64,000 nucleotides of DNA from Paludibaculum sp. (GTDB taxonomy: Bacteria > Acidobacteriota > Terriglobia > Bryobacterales > Bryobacteraceae), in assembly GCA_029973955.1 (NCBI GenBank), contig JARKQJ010000218.1:62001-126000 (forward strand). The letters run 5' to 3'. The position numbers and the translations under genes were made by a program. The notes under the pieces are model-generated. The model was given only the letters and a program-made list of their open reading frames with translations. It ran no database searches and was not told the origin of the DNA. Positions 42,795 through 51,219 of this stretch are shown in pieces; position 1 is the stretch's first letter, and each line of letters begins with the position of its first letter.

Positions 42795-42997
42795 GAGGCA
42801 GACTAGATGATGGTAGAGGTACTACTCGCCCTGGATTGACCTCTCGGAGCGCGTTGAGTGTGAGGTGTTTTGGCGCGAATCCGTCTTTTGCACGTTGACC
42901 GGAGACTCTCACATATCCCTGGATGGTATCACGAGGCAATTGAGGATGCGCCTGACAGTGGGGAAGGCGGGTGGCATGATTGTCTGAGGAGAAGAGC

Positions 42998-44329
42998 ATG
43001 AACGCACTCGACAGACGGCAGTTGGGCAAAGCCCTGTTCGCCGCGCCGGCTCTGACCGCGGTTGCCGATCAACTGGTCGCGCAGAAGACGAATGGGCTGC
43101 CGCCCCTCACGATTCGCGATGCGAAGGTGATCAAGACGAGCGCCGGCGGGCGATACCGCTGGGTGTTTCTGAAGCTCATCACAAGCGAAGCGGGTTTGTA
43201 CGGGATCGGCTCCGCCAACAACGCCTACCAGACAGAGGCGGTGGTGGCGGCCTTGGAGAAGCATCTGATTCCGTGGCTGATCGGCAAGGACGCGAATCGG
43301 ATCGAGGATCTGTGGAATAGCGCAAACTACAGGACCTATTGGCGTTACGGGCCCGTCAATAACAACGTGCTGAGCGCGATGGATATGGCGCTGTGGGATA
43401 TCAAGGGCAAACGGGCCGGAATGCCGGTCTACGAGATGCTGGGCGGCAAGGTGCGCGACGCCGTGCCTTGCTACGACCATCAGGGAGGGCGCGATAGGGA
43501 AGAGGCTGTGGCGAACGTCCAGAAGTCGATGGCCGCGGGGTGGCGCCACATTCGAGTGCAGTACGGGACGGGCGGATACGGCGGCGGCGGTTTCATCCCG
43601 GCGGGGCAGGGTGAGCGGCCGGAGGGCGGATATGGCGGACAGGCCTTCGACGAGGACCTGTACCTTTCAACAATCCCCGGCGTGTTCGAGTTCGTGCGGT
43701 CCAAAGTGGGCCCTGAGCCGAAGCTGCTGCACGATGTCCATTCTCACCTCAGCGGCGTCAATGCCGTGGAGCTGTCGCGGCGCTTGAACCCATATCAGCT
43801 GTTCTTTCTGGAAGATGTCCTGGCGCCGGAGCAGATTGACTGGTACCGGAACATCCGCAAGGTCTGCGCGACGCCGCAGGCCGTGGGGGAGGTATTCTCG
43901 CACCCCTATGAGACCCTGCCTCTGGTGGTAGAACGGCTGATCGACTTTACGCGGTGCCGGGTGGCGGCCATTGGCGGGATCACGGCTGCCAAGAAGCTGG
44001 CGAACCTGTGCGAGCCGTTCGGCGTGAAGACGGCCTTTCAGGAGGGAGGTGAGAACGATCCGGTGAATCAGATGGCCGCCTATCACGTGGATATCTCCAG
44101 CCCGGCCTTTGGCATCCAGGAAGAGAACCACTTCCCACCCTTGGTGCACGAGATGTTACCGGGATGCGGCGAGATCCGGCGTGGCTATCTCTATGGCTCG
44201 GGCAAGCCGGGCCTGGGTCTGGATATTGACGAGAGTCTTGCCGCGAAGTACCCGCTGGACGGTACATTGCCGGGAGGCGGGGCTTACACCACGGACCGCA
44301 CAATCGACGGCGCCGTCGTGAGGCCGTAA
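42998..44329 (+). CDS. Enolase-superfamily sugar-acid dehydratase (ManD/RspA-like), RR signal
   Basis: The 443-aa member of the mandelate racemase / muconate lactonising family most resembles D-mannonate/D-altronate dehydratases. Seen: the metal ligands in LLHDVHSHLS (Asp), FFLEDVLAPEQ (Glu) and VGEVFSHPYE (Glu), with CYDHQGG in the capping region. The N-terminus has an RR leader (LDRRQLGKALFAAPALTA), so the enzyme may be exported by Tat, unlike typical cytoplasmic dehydratases. ATG 42998 has GAGGAGA upstream; TTG 42980 is rejected. The exact sugar acid cannot be deduced. A hairpin follows the stop. Confidence 0.83.
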   Translation: MNALDRRQLGKALFAAPALTAVADQLVAQKTNGLPPLTIRDAKVIKTSAGGRYRWVFLKLITSEAGLYGIGSANNAYQTEAVVAALEKHLIPWLIGKDANRIEDLWNSANYRTYWRYGPVNNNVLSAMDMALWDIKGKRAGMPVYEMLGGKVRDAVPCYDHQGGRDREEAVANVQKSMAAGWRHIRVQYGTGGYGGGGFIPAGQGERPEGGYGGQAFDEDLYLSTIPGVFEFVRSKVGPEPKLLHDVHSHLSGVNAVELSRRLNPYQLFFLEDVLAPEQIDWYRNIRKVCATPQAVGEVFSHPYETLPLVVERLIDFTRCRVAAIGGITAAKKLANLCEPFGVKTAFQEGGENDPVNQMAAYHVDISSPAFGIQEENHFPPLVHEMLPGCGEIRRGYLYGSGKPGLGLDIDESLAAKYPLDGTLPGGGAYTTDRTIDGAVVRP

Positions 44330-44337
44330 AGAAAAGA

Positions 44338-44366
44338 GCCGGCCCTGCCTGATGGGCAAGGCTGGC
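44338..44366. terminator. Hairpin after the dehydratase gene
   Basis: GCCGGCC...GGCTGGC with an inner TGCC...GGCA stem forms an 11-bp hairpin with one C-A mismatch, 9 bp after the stop at 44329 and between convergent genes. There is no T-run, so termination is plausible but not certain. The rest of the 129-bp spacer shows nothing recognisable. Confidence 0.5.
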
Positions 44367-44458
44367 GGAGTGCAGGCGGCCACGGAGAGTCAGAAGCCGA
44401 AACGAAACCCGGGCTGACCTGCCGCCGGTGATGCTGGAAAAGGACTCCGGGTAAAGGG

Positions 44459-45874
44459 TCAGGCGGCGGGCTTGCGGCCGACGGCGATGATGGAGGTGCC
44501 CTTCCAGGGGATGAAGCGGTCCAGGATGCGCCACAGCCAGACGAGCCGGTCGAAGATGCCGAGTTGCAGCCGGGAGAAGTGCTTCCGTTTTAGGATGCGG
44601 CCGTTCCACCACCAACCGGGGCGAGTGACGCGATTGAATTGGAAGACAGTATCCAGCGTGAATCCGGCGGCCTGCATCTTTTCGCGCAGTTCAGTCTCGG
44701 AGTAGCGCCGGCAGTGGCCGAGCACGCGGTCGAGTTCTCCGTATACGGACATGCCTTCAGGCACTAGGATGATGGCGCGTCCGCCTGGGGTCAGAGTGGA
44801 GTAGATGTTTCGGAGTCCCAGGTGGTCGTCTTCGACATGCTCCAGGACGTTGAGGCAGACAACGGTGTCGACGGAATCGCGCAAAGGTGCGAAGTCCTCT
44901 GGTTGGGAGAGATCGCAGGCTACGGCACGGAAGTTGGGGCGATGTGCGAGGCGAGTGCGGAGGCGCGCCAGATGTTCCTGGTCGATGTCGGAGGCGATGT
45001 AGAGTTCGCGCCGGGGCACGAGGCAGCGTGAGAGGTTGCCGATTCCGGCTCCGATCTCCAGAATGCGCCTCCCTGTGAAGGGCCGGATGGTGTCCGCCAT
45101 CCAGGCGTTGAAGTGGCGAGCGGAAGAGAGCGTGTCCAGGATCTCCGGCCCGCTGTCCTTGTATAGATCCCGTTGAAAGGCGAAGCGGAGCACGGTGCCG
45201 AGGGCCGAAAATGCGTCGGCTTTGCCGATCTTCTTGCCTTCGTCGTAGGTGCGGCCGTGGTAACTGATGGGGGTTTCGTAAATGTGGACCTGGCGCTGTG
45301 CGAGCTTGATTGTGATCTCAGGCTCGAAGCCGAAGCCGTTGCTCCGCAATGGGATGGATTGCAAAAGTGAAGTGCGGAAGGCCTTGTAGCACGTCCAGAC
45401 GTCGGTCAGGTTGAGGTCGGAGAAGAGATTGACGGCCGTGGTGAGGAGGTGGTTGGCCAGAGCGTGCCAGAAATAGAGCACGCGGCGTTCGGTGCCGACA
45501 GCGAAGCGCGTGCCGTAGACGGCGTCGGCTTTGCCTTCGAGCAGTGGCGAAAGGAGACGCGGATACTCGCGCGGATCATACTCGAGGTCAGCGTCCTGGA
45601 TGATGGTGAACTCGCCGGCGGCGTGAGGGAGCGCGGTGCGAATGGCGGCGCCCTTGCCTTGATTCCGCTGGTGAGTGAGAACCTGCACCGCGGCTGGGTG
45701 CGCGGCGGCATAGTTCGCGGCGATTTCGTGGCTCCCGTCAGAGGAGCCGTCGTCAACGACGATGACCTGGCGATCGAGCCCCTGGGGCAGGGGCGCGGCG
45801 AGGACGCGATCCAGGAGCGCGCCGAGGAACTCCTCCTCGTTGAAGACCGGCACGATGACTGTCAGCGTGGCCAT
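44459..45874 (-). CDS. Family 2 glycosyltransferase fused to a SAM methyltransferase
   Basis: The 471-aa bifunctional protein has two parts. Residues about 1-230 are a GT2/dolichol-phosphate-mannosyltransferase-like domain with LTVIVPVFNEEEFL, QVIVVDDGSSDGSHEIA, QGKGAAIRTALPHA and the metal motif QDADLEYDP. Residues about 255-470 are a class I methyltransferase with RRILEIGAGIGNLSRCL and VVCLNVLEHVEDDHLGLRN. It probably makes and modifies a polyprenyl-phosphate sugar or envelope glycolipid. The start at 45874 forms TAATG with the amidase stop, so the ORF-track start 45907 is rejected. No membrane helices are evident. Confidence 0.87.
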   Translation of the reverse strand: MATLTVIVPVFNEEEFLGALLDRVLAAPLPQGLDRQVIVVDDGSSDGSHEIAANYAAAHPAAVQVLTHQRNQGKGAAIRTALPHAAGEFTIIQDADLEYDPREYPRLLSPLLEGKADAVYGTRFAVGTERRVLYFWHALANHLLTTAVNLFSDLNLTDVWTCYKAFRTSLLQSIPLRSNGFGFEPEITIKLAQRQVHIYETPISYHGRTYDEGKKIGKADAFSALGTVLRFAFQRDLYKDSGPEILDTLSSARHFNAWMADTIRPFTGRRILEIGAGIGNLSRCLVPRRELYIASDIDQEHLARLRTRLAHRPNFRAVACDLSQPEDFAPLRDSVDTVVCLNVLEHVEDDHLGLRNIYSTLTPGGRAIILVPEGMSVYGELDRVLGHCRRYSETELREKMQAAGFTLDTVFQFNRVTRPGWWWNGRILKRKHFSRLQLGIFDRLVWLWRILDRFIPWKGTSIIAVGRKPAA

Positions 45875-47532
45875 TACGCTTCCATCTTTGGCCGCTGGAG
45901 GCGCCATTTGGCTGTCTGTTCATAGGCCAGGGCGACGCGCAGGGCGTCACCCTCCCGCCACAGGCCGGAAATCACGCTGAGGCCCTGGGGCATGCCTTTG
46001 AGGAAACCGCAGGGGACGACCACCTGCGGGTGGCCCGTGAGATTGGTGGATGCCAGATGGGCATAGGGTGGAGTGACAACGGCATCCCAGTCCTGGAAGA
46101 AGCTCTCAAATTGTTCCGTCAGGAGAGTGCGGGCGCGTTGGGCACGAATGTACTCGACGGCGGGAATGAGGCGAGAGGTGCGGAAAGAGTTCGGCCATGC
46201 GCCCGGCCCCTGGTCCTTGAGTTCGGAGACCCGGCCGTTGCGTGTGATGTCGTCGAAAGCGGCGGCGGCCTCCGCGCTGAGGATGAAGCCGATGGTATTA
46301 GCGGAGGAGTCCGGAATCTGGACAGGCTTCAACGTAGCTCCAGCTTTGCGCAGGGTTTCGAGGGCTTCGTCGTACAGCGGCTTCGTTTCGGCGTCGAGCT
46401 TTTGGAAGGCTGCTTCCGCGTAACCGATGCGGAGAGCCGAAAGCGGTTGCGTGGGTTGCCAGTGAAGGGGAGCGGCGGTGACGGTTCGATCGTGCTGGTC
46501 GGGTCCGTAGATGGCGCTCAGAACGAGCGCGCAGTCCTCGACACCGCGGCAGATGGGGCCGACCTTATCCATCGTCCAGGAGAGTCCCATCGCGCCGGTG
46601 CGAGGGACCCGGCCGTAAGTGGGACGCAGGCCGACGGTGCCGCAGCGGATACTGGGGCTGACGATGGAGCCGCGGGTCTCGGTGCCGATGGCAAATCCGA
46701 CCAAGCCGGCTCCGGTGGCGGAAGCGGAGCCAGCGGAGGAGCCGCTGGACGTCTCCTTGAGATTCCAGGGGGTCTTTGTCATGCCTTCGAACCACAGTCC
46801 GCCCATGGCGAGTGCGCCCATGGAGAGCTTGGCGACCAGCACGGCGCCGGCGTTTTGCAGGCGGGTGTAGACGGTGCAGTCGCGGTCCGGGACGCGATCG
46901 CGGAAGGGCTCGGCGCCCCAGGTGGTGGGGATGCCCTTGGTGTCGAACAGGTCCTTGAGGCCATAAGGAATGCCGTGGAGCGGGCCGCGGTACCGGCCGC
47001 GCCGGATTTCGGAGTCGGCCGCGCCGGCCTGCTGCAGCGCGAGATCTTCGGTGAGCGTGATGACGCAGAGGAGCCTGGGGCCGTACTGTTTGAGCCGCGC
47101 GAGGTAGAGGCGTGTGAGTTCGGTGCTCGTAATGCGGCGGGTCTTGATCAGCGCGGCAAGGACGGTGAGGGGTTGGAAGGCCAGATCCTCGTCCGAGGTT
47201 GGCTTGGAGGGAGCTTTGAGCGGAGTGGGGCGGAAGATGGGTTTAGCTGCGACCGGCTGACGATCAGGCAGCCCCGGGTGGAAGGCGAAGGCGGGCTCGG
47301 TGTCGTACGGAATCTCCAGTTTGCGGAGGTTCTCGTAGTCGTTGAGAGCACGGGAGGCGCCGCGCAGCATCGTTTCGAGCTGATCGGGCGTGAACTCGAG
47401 TCCGGCGGCCTGGAGCGCGGCGGCGAGCTGTTCGCGGGTGAGAACGGGCCGCGCGAGTTGAGTCTGCCGCGCGGGGAGTTGAGATGCGGCACTGAGTGCG
47501 GCGATGAGTTCGAACAACCGGCGGCGATCCAT
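45874..47532 (-). CDS. Amidase-signature-family amidase
   Basis: The 552-aa Ser-cisSer-Lys amidase hydrolyses C-N amide bonds. Seen: the catalytic Lys in GIPYGLKDLFDTKG, the Gly/Ser-rich signature KETSSGSSAGSASATGAG with the cis-Ser, and the nucleophile region GTETRGSIVSPSIRCG. The N-terminus MDRRRLFELIAALSAAS looks like a weak signal or Tat-like leader followed by a ~110-residue region of unknown function, which makes it longer than GatA-type enzymes. It is unlikely to be GatA, since gatB/gatC are absent. It is coupled by TAATG to the GT-methyltransferase gene, suggesting a joint role. Confidence 0.88.
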   Translation of the reverse strand: MDRRRLFELIAALSAASQLPARQTQLARPVLTREQLAAALQAAGLEFTPDQLETMLRGASRALNDYENLRKLEIPYDTEPAFAFHPGLPDRQPVAAKPIFRPTPLKAPSKPTSDEDLAFQPLTVLAALIKTRRITSTELTRLYLARLKQYGPRLLCVITLTEDLALQQAGAADSEIRRGRYRGPLHGIPYGLKDLFDTKGIPTTWGAEPFRDRVPDRDCTVYTRLQNAGAVLVAKLSMGALAMGGLWFEGMTKTPWNLKETSSGSSAGSASATGAGLVGFAIGTETRGSIVSPSIRCGTVGLRPTYGRVPRTGAMGLSWTMDKVGPICRGVEDCALVLSAIYGPDQHDRTVTAAPLHWQPTQPLSALRIGYAEAAFQKLDAETKPLYDEALETLRKAGATLKPVQIPDSSANTIGFILSAEAAAAFDDITRNGRVSELKDQGPGAWPNSFRTSRLIPAVEYIRAQRARTLLTEQFESFFQDWDAVVTPPYAHLASTNLTGHPQVVVPCGFLKGMPQGLSVISGLWREGDALRVALAYEQTAKWRLQRPKMEA

Positions 47533-47540
47533 GAATGATC

Positions 47541-47546
47541 ATGGTA
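47541..47546 (-). promoter_or_regulatory. -10-like TACCAT before the amidase gene
   Basis: On the minus strand TACCAT ends 8 nt before the amidase ATG at 47532. There is no SD. The same hexamer at similar spacing precedes the M1 peptidase gene (62116). The 61-bp divergent spacer must also hold the start signals of the ATP-grasp gene. Confidence 0.35.
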
Positions 47547-47593
47547 ACCTTTTGCAAACACCCAGCGAGGCGAGAGACGAGAGGAGCACCACG

Positions 47594-48802
47594 ATGAGCC
47601 GTCCAGTGACGATTCTGGCGATTGCGAGCTATGAGAAGGGGCATGCGTTTCTGCGGCAGGCACGGGCCGAGGGTGCGCGCGTGTTGCTTCTGACTTCTCT
47701 TTCCCTGAAGGACTCAGGCGCCTGGCCGCCCGATGTGGCGGACGAGATCTTCTACATGCCGGACACGGAAAAGCAATGGAATCGGGAGGATGCGTTCAAG
47801 GCCGTGGCCTACCTGGCGCGAACCGAGTACCTGGATCGCATTGTGCCTCTGGACGATTTCGATCTTGAGCTGGCGGCTTCGCTGCGCGAGCATCTGCGGA
47901 TACCGGGCATGGGGGAGACCACCGTGCGGCGCTTCCGGGATAAGTTGGCTATGCGAATGTGCGCGCACGAAGCGGGCATTGACGTTCCGCAGTTCGTCCA
48001 TATTTTGAACCACGAGAAAGTGCGCAGATTCACTGAGCGCGTGCCGGCGCCGTGGGTGCTGAAGCCAAGGAGTTTTGCCGGGTCGCTCGGCATTCGAAAG
48101 ATCGAAGGCGCGGATCAGCTGTGGGCGGAGTTGGAGAAGTTAGGGGACTTGCAGCCGTACTACCTGTTGGAGAAATACGTGCCCGGCGGGATCTACCACG
48201 TAGACACGATCGTCTACGAGCGGGAGATCCGGTTCGCCGTGGCGAGCGGCTACGGACGTCCGCCGCTGGATGTGGCGCACGGCGGCGGCGTGTTCACCAC
48301 GAGCTTGCTGGAGCGTGGCACGCCACTGGAGCGGGAGTTGCTTGAATTGAACGCGCACCTGCTGAAGGCGTTGGGCATGGTGCGCGGCGTGAACCACACC
48401 GAGTACATCGTGGCCGAAGACGGGAAGATCTACTTTCTGGAAACTGCCGCGCGAGTTGGCGGGGCGCACATTGCGGACCTTGTGGAGCAGGCGACGGGCG
48501 TCAATCTCTGGGCCGAGTGGGCGAGGATCGAAGTGGCGGGTGGAAAGAAAGAGTATGAGGCGCCGGAGGCGCAGGCGGCCTATGCCGGGCTGCTCGTATC
48601 ATTGGCCAAACAGGAATGGCCGGACACCAATGCCTACCAGTATCCGGAACTGGTGTGGAAGCTGAGCAAAAAGAACCATGTAGGCTTCATCGTCAGGTCA
48701 GAGAGCCATCCGCGGGTTCAGCAGTTGCTCAGTGAGCTGACCGGCCGGGTGCGGCAGGATTTTGGGGCGTACGCGCCTCCGAAAGAGCGGCCGGTGGACT
48801 GA
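47594..48802 (+). CDS. ATP-grasp carboxylate-amine ligase-like protein
   Basis: The 402-aa protein has the ATP-grasp fold, forming an acyl-phosphate and then an amide or related bond. Seen: an N-terminal pre-ATP-grasp domain (VTILAIASYEKGHAFL), TTVRRFRDKLAMRMCAHEAG, the ATP-binding PWVLKPRSFAGSLGIRKI, the metal/phosphate region YIVAEDGKIYFLETAARVGG and IADLVEQATGVNLW. It resembles biotin-carboxylase-like and carbamoyl-phosphate-like ligases, but no specific substrate can be named. ATG 47594 has GAGGAG upstream; the ORF-track start 47504 overlaps the amidase start and is rejected. It is divergent from the amidase. Confidence 0.85.
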   Translation: MSRPVTILAIASYEKGHAFLRQARAEGARVLLLTSLSLKDSGAWPPDVADEIFYMPDTEKQWNREDAFKAVAYLARTEYLDRIVPLDDFDLELAASLREHLRIPGMGETTVRRFRDKLAMRMCAHEAGIDVPQFVHILNHEKVRRFTERVPAPWVLKPRSFAGSLGIRKIEGADQLWAELEKLGDLQPYYLLEKYVPGGIYHVDTIVYEREIRFAVASGYGRPPLDVAHGGGVFTTSLLERGTPLERELLELNAHLLKALGMVRGVNHTEYIVAEDGKIYFLETAARVGGAHIADLVEQATGVNLWAEWARIEVAGGKKEYEAPEAQAAYAGLLVSLAKQEWPDTNAYQYPELVWKLSKKNHVGFIVRSESHPRVQQLLSELTGRVRQDFGAYAPPKERPVD

Positions 48803-48896
48803 CGCCGCAAAGATTTGTCAAGATTCACCATCGAGCGCCGTTTGTCCTCCAGATAGATCGGACATTGAGGTATAGTTCTATCGGGAGTTGACATTG

Positions 48897-49733
48897 ATGG
48901 AACTGAATCGTCGATCGCTCTTGATGGCGCTCAGCGCAGCAGGCGTACCTGTCCCGGCGCTTGCCGCCGATCCGTGGGATAAAGACGTCAAACAGTGGGA
49001 CGAGAAGGACTTGCAGAAGATCATGGCGGACTCGCCTTGGGCGAAATCCGTTTCGGTCTCGCTGAGCGGGCCGTCAGTAGGGACTCCGGGCGGCGGCGGC
49101 CGTGGTGGACGCGGTGGCGGAGGTGGTGGGGCCGGTGGCGGCGGAGCATGGGATGCGGGCAGTTCCTCGAGTATGGGCGGTTCGCCCATGGGCGGAGAAG
49201 GCGGTGGCGGGACAGGTGGAGGCGGTGGGATGGGCGGCGGTGGCGGCATGGGCGGTGGCGGATTGGCGCCCTCGATGACTTTCCTGATCCGTTGGCAATC
49301 CGCCAAGCCAGTGAAGATCGCATCGGTGCGTGCGCGAATGGGCGCCGAGGCCGACACCTCCGCGCAGGCGAAAGAGTTCATCGACCGGAAGGAGCCGGAT
49401 TACGTCATTGCCGTGATCATGCCGCCGAGAGGCGGTGGCCAGCGGCCGGGAGGCGGCGAGCCCAAGGGCGGCGCGCCGGAGGTTTCCGCTGAGATGGAAG
49501 CCCGGTTGAAGGAAGGCGCCTGGCTGTCCTGGAAGGGGCACGAGAAGGTCCATCCGACGTCCGTAACTCCGCCAAAGCCCGGCCAAAGCGCGTTCATCTT
49601 CCACTTCCCCAAGAGTCATCCCATCGAGTTGGATGACAAAGAGGTGGAGTTCGCCATGAAGCGGGGCGAGACGGAGATCAAGAAGAAGTTCCGGCTGAAA
49701 GAGATGGTCTTTCAGGGCGAATTGGCGCTGTAG
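48897..49733 (+). CDS. Glycine-rich exported protein of unknown function
   Basis: The 278-aa protein begins with an RR leader (MELNRRSLLMALSAAGVPVPALAADPW) with a cleavage-like site after ALA. A ~55-residue Gly-rich tract follows at about 60-120 (runs such as GGGGRGGRGGGGGG and repeats of GGGMGG). The C-terminal globular part contains FLIRWQSAKPVKIASVRA, EPDYVIAVIMPPRGG, AWLSWKGHEKVHPTSVTPP and a closing KKKFRLKEMVFQGELAL. I do not recognise the family. The Gly tract looks like a flexible linker or surface-exposed low-complexity segment. A TATAGT hexamer lies at 48871-48876. TTG 48888 is an alternative start. Confidence 0.72.
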   Translation: MELNRRSLLMALSAAGVPVPALAADPWDKDVKQWDEKDLQKIMADSPWAKSVSVSLSGPSVGTPGGGGRGGRGGGGGGAGGGGAWDAGSSSSMGGSPMGGEGGGGTGGGGGMGGGGGMGGGGLAPSMTFLIRWQSAKPVKIASVRARMGAEADTSAQAKEFIDRKEPDYVIAVIMPPRGGGQRPGGGEPKGGAPEVSAEMEARLKEGAWLSWKGHEKVHPTSVTPPKPGQSAFIFHFPKSHPIELDDKEVEFAMKRGETEIKKKFRLKEMVFQGELAL

Positions 49734-49737
49734 TTCG

Positions 49738-49766
49738 GTACGGGCTACTCGATGGGTAGCCCGTGC
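49738..49766. terminator. Perfect hairpin between convergent genes
   Basis: ACGGGCTAC (49740-49748) and GTAGCCCGT (49756-49764) pair perfectly, and two further pairs (G-C and U-G) extend the stem to 11 bp with a 7-nt loop. It lies 4 bp after the glycine-rich gene and overlaps the last codons of the SnoaL-like gene, so it can serve both strands. No T-run follows. Confidence 0.65.
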
Positions 49767-50098
49767 ATTCTGAGGAATGAGAGCTTGTCCCAGTACCCGC
49801 GCTGGAAGTGGATGAGCCCGTTGCGTACCTGAAAGAAGCCGCAGCCGCGGAGGCCGAGCGGGTCGCGCCATTCGAGGATAGCCCACTCGCCGTCGCAGAA
49901 GATGTTCTCGACGATGCAGATCATCTCAGCGGCGGCGAACTCGCGTTCGAACATCTGCTGGATGGCCGGGCGGCCGGTGATGGGTTGGTTGGCCACCTGA
50001 TGGTTGGTGGCGTCCTCGGCGTACATCGCTCCGAGCGCGGCCGCGTCGCCGCGGTTGAACGCGTCCACCCAGGCGAGTAGAAGCGCGCGCGGCGTCAT
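49745..50098 (-). CDS. SnoaL-like / nuclear transport factor 2-fold protein
   Basis: The 117-aa cone-shaped-barrel protein has the pattern of SnoaL-like polyketide cyclase relatives: ALLLAWVDAFNRGDAAALGAMYAEDATNHQ at the N-terminus (quoted in part: AWVDAFNRGDAAAL), then GRPAIQQMFEREFAAAEMI, WAILEWRDP and GCGFFQVRNGLIHFQRGYWD. The fold hosts small-molecule binding or isomerase/hydrolase activities; the specific role is unknown. Its ATG overlaps the dnaJ stop as TAATG (50096-50100), so it is the last gene of hrcA-grpE-dnaJ. This is an unusual partner for chaperone genes. Confidence 0.85.
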   Translation of the reverse strand: MTPRALLLAWVDAFNRGDAAALGAMYAEDATNHQVANQPITGRPAIQQMFEREFAAAEMICIVENIFCDGEWAILEWRDPLGLRGCGFFQVRNGLIHFQRGYWDKLSFLRMHGLPIE

Positions 50099-51216
50099 TA
50101 CATCAGATAGTCCTTGAGTTTGTCGAGGATCGACTTTTCCTCGGGCTCGTTCTCGGCGGGCAAGGTGTCGCGGAGTTGTTCCAGCAGACGGCGCTGCTCG
50201 CGAGTGAGCTTGCGCGGAGTCTTGACTTCGATCCGGACGCTGAGATCGCCGCGTCCGCCTCCATTGACGAAAGGAACGCCGCGGCCCTTGAGCCGCAAGG
50301 TCTCGCCGCTTTGGATTCCCTCCGGCACCTTCAGCGATTCCAGGCCTTCAAACGTCAGGATGTGAATTTCAGTGCCGAGCGCAGCCTGCGCGACGTTCAC
50401 CGGAACGACGCAGTGGAGATCGTACTCGTGGCGCTCGAAGACCAGGTGGGGCTGCACGGAAAGGAACACGTAGAGGTCGCCGGGCGGGCCGCCGTTCACG
50501 CCGGGTTGGCCTTCTCCGGCAACGCGCATCTTCATGCCCGTGTCGACGCCAGGAGGGATCTTGACCTTCAGCTTACGCGTGACCTGGGTGTAGGCCTCGC
50601 CCTTGCAGGCCTTACAGGGCCGGCGGAGAATCTTGCCGGAACCGCCGCACTGGTTGCAGGTCTTCCGGATGGAGAGGAAGCCCTGCTGGTAGAAGACCTC
50701 GCCGCGGCCGCGGCAGAGTGAGCAGGAGGTCCAACCGTCTTCAGACTCTGCTCCCGAACCCTTGCAGGACGAGCAAGGCTCCGTCCGGGGTACCTGGATG
50801 TCCACTTCCTTGCCGAAAATCGACTCTTCGAACGCGATTTCGAGATCGTAGCGGACGTCGTCGCCGCGTTGAGCCCGATTGCGGCGTCGCGCCCCGCCGC
50901 CACCGAAGAGATCCCCGAAACCGAAGAAGTCGCCGAAGATGTCGGCGAAGTCTGAGAACGCGTCGGGGTTGAAGCCCTGCTGAGCGGCGCCAGAGACACC
51001 CTGGTGTCCGTAAGTATCGTAGGCCTGGCGCTTTTCGGCGTCACTCAAGACGCTGTAAGCCTCAGCGGCCTCTTTGAAGTGCTCCTCGGCCTCCTTGTTG
51101 CCGGGGTTGCGGTCCGGGTGGTACTTGAGCGCGAGCTTGCGATAGGCGCTTTTCAGTTCGGACTCGCCGGCGCCTTTGGCCAGGCCGAGGACTTCGTAAT
51201 AGTCGCGCTTGGCCAA
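50098..51216 (-). CDS. dnaJ: Chaperone DnaJ (Hsp40)
   Basis: DnaJ stimulates DnaK ATPase and delivers unfolded clients. Order: a J domain at 1-70 with KYHPDRNPG (HPD motif), a G/F-rich linker ([15 protein letters not shown]), a zinc domain with four repeats [24 protein letters not shown] and CKACKGEA, and the two C-terminal substrate-binding domains. Length is 372 aa. The second (CSLCRGRG) and fourth (CKACKGEA) repeats deviate slightly at the third position or last Gly, but all eight Cys are present. It follows grpE after 3 bp. dnaK is not in this window. Confidence 0.97.
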   Translation of the reverse strand: MAKRDYYEVLGLAKGAGESELKSAYRKLALKYHPDRNPGNKEAEEHFKEAAEAYSVLSDAEKRQAYDTYGHQGVSGAAQQGFNPDAFSDFADIFGDFFGFGDLFGGGGARRRNRAQRGDDVRYDLEIAFEESIFGKEVDIQVPRTEPCSSCKGSGAESEDGWTSCSLCRGRGEVFYQQGFLSIRKTCNQCGGSGKILRRPCKACKGEAYTQVTRKLKVKIPPGVDTGMKMRVAGEGQPGVNGGPPGDLYVFLSVQPHLVFERHEYDLHCVVPVNVAQAALGTEIHILTFEGLESLKVPEGIQSGETLRLKGRGVPFVNGGGRGDLSVRIEVKTPRKLTREQRRLLEQLRDTLPAENEPEEKSILDKLKDYLM

Positions 51217-51219
51217 GGC

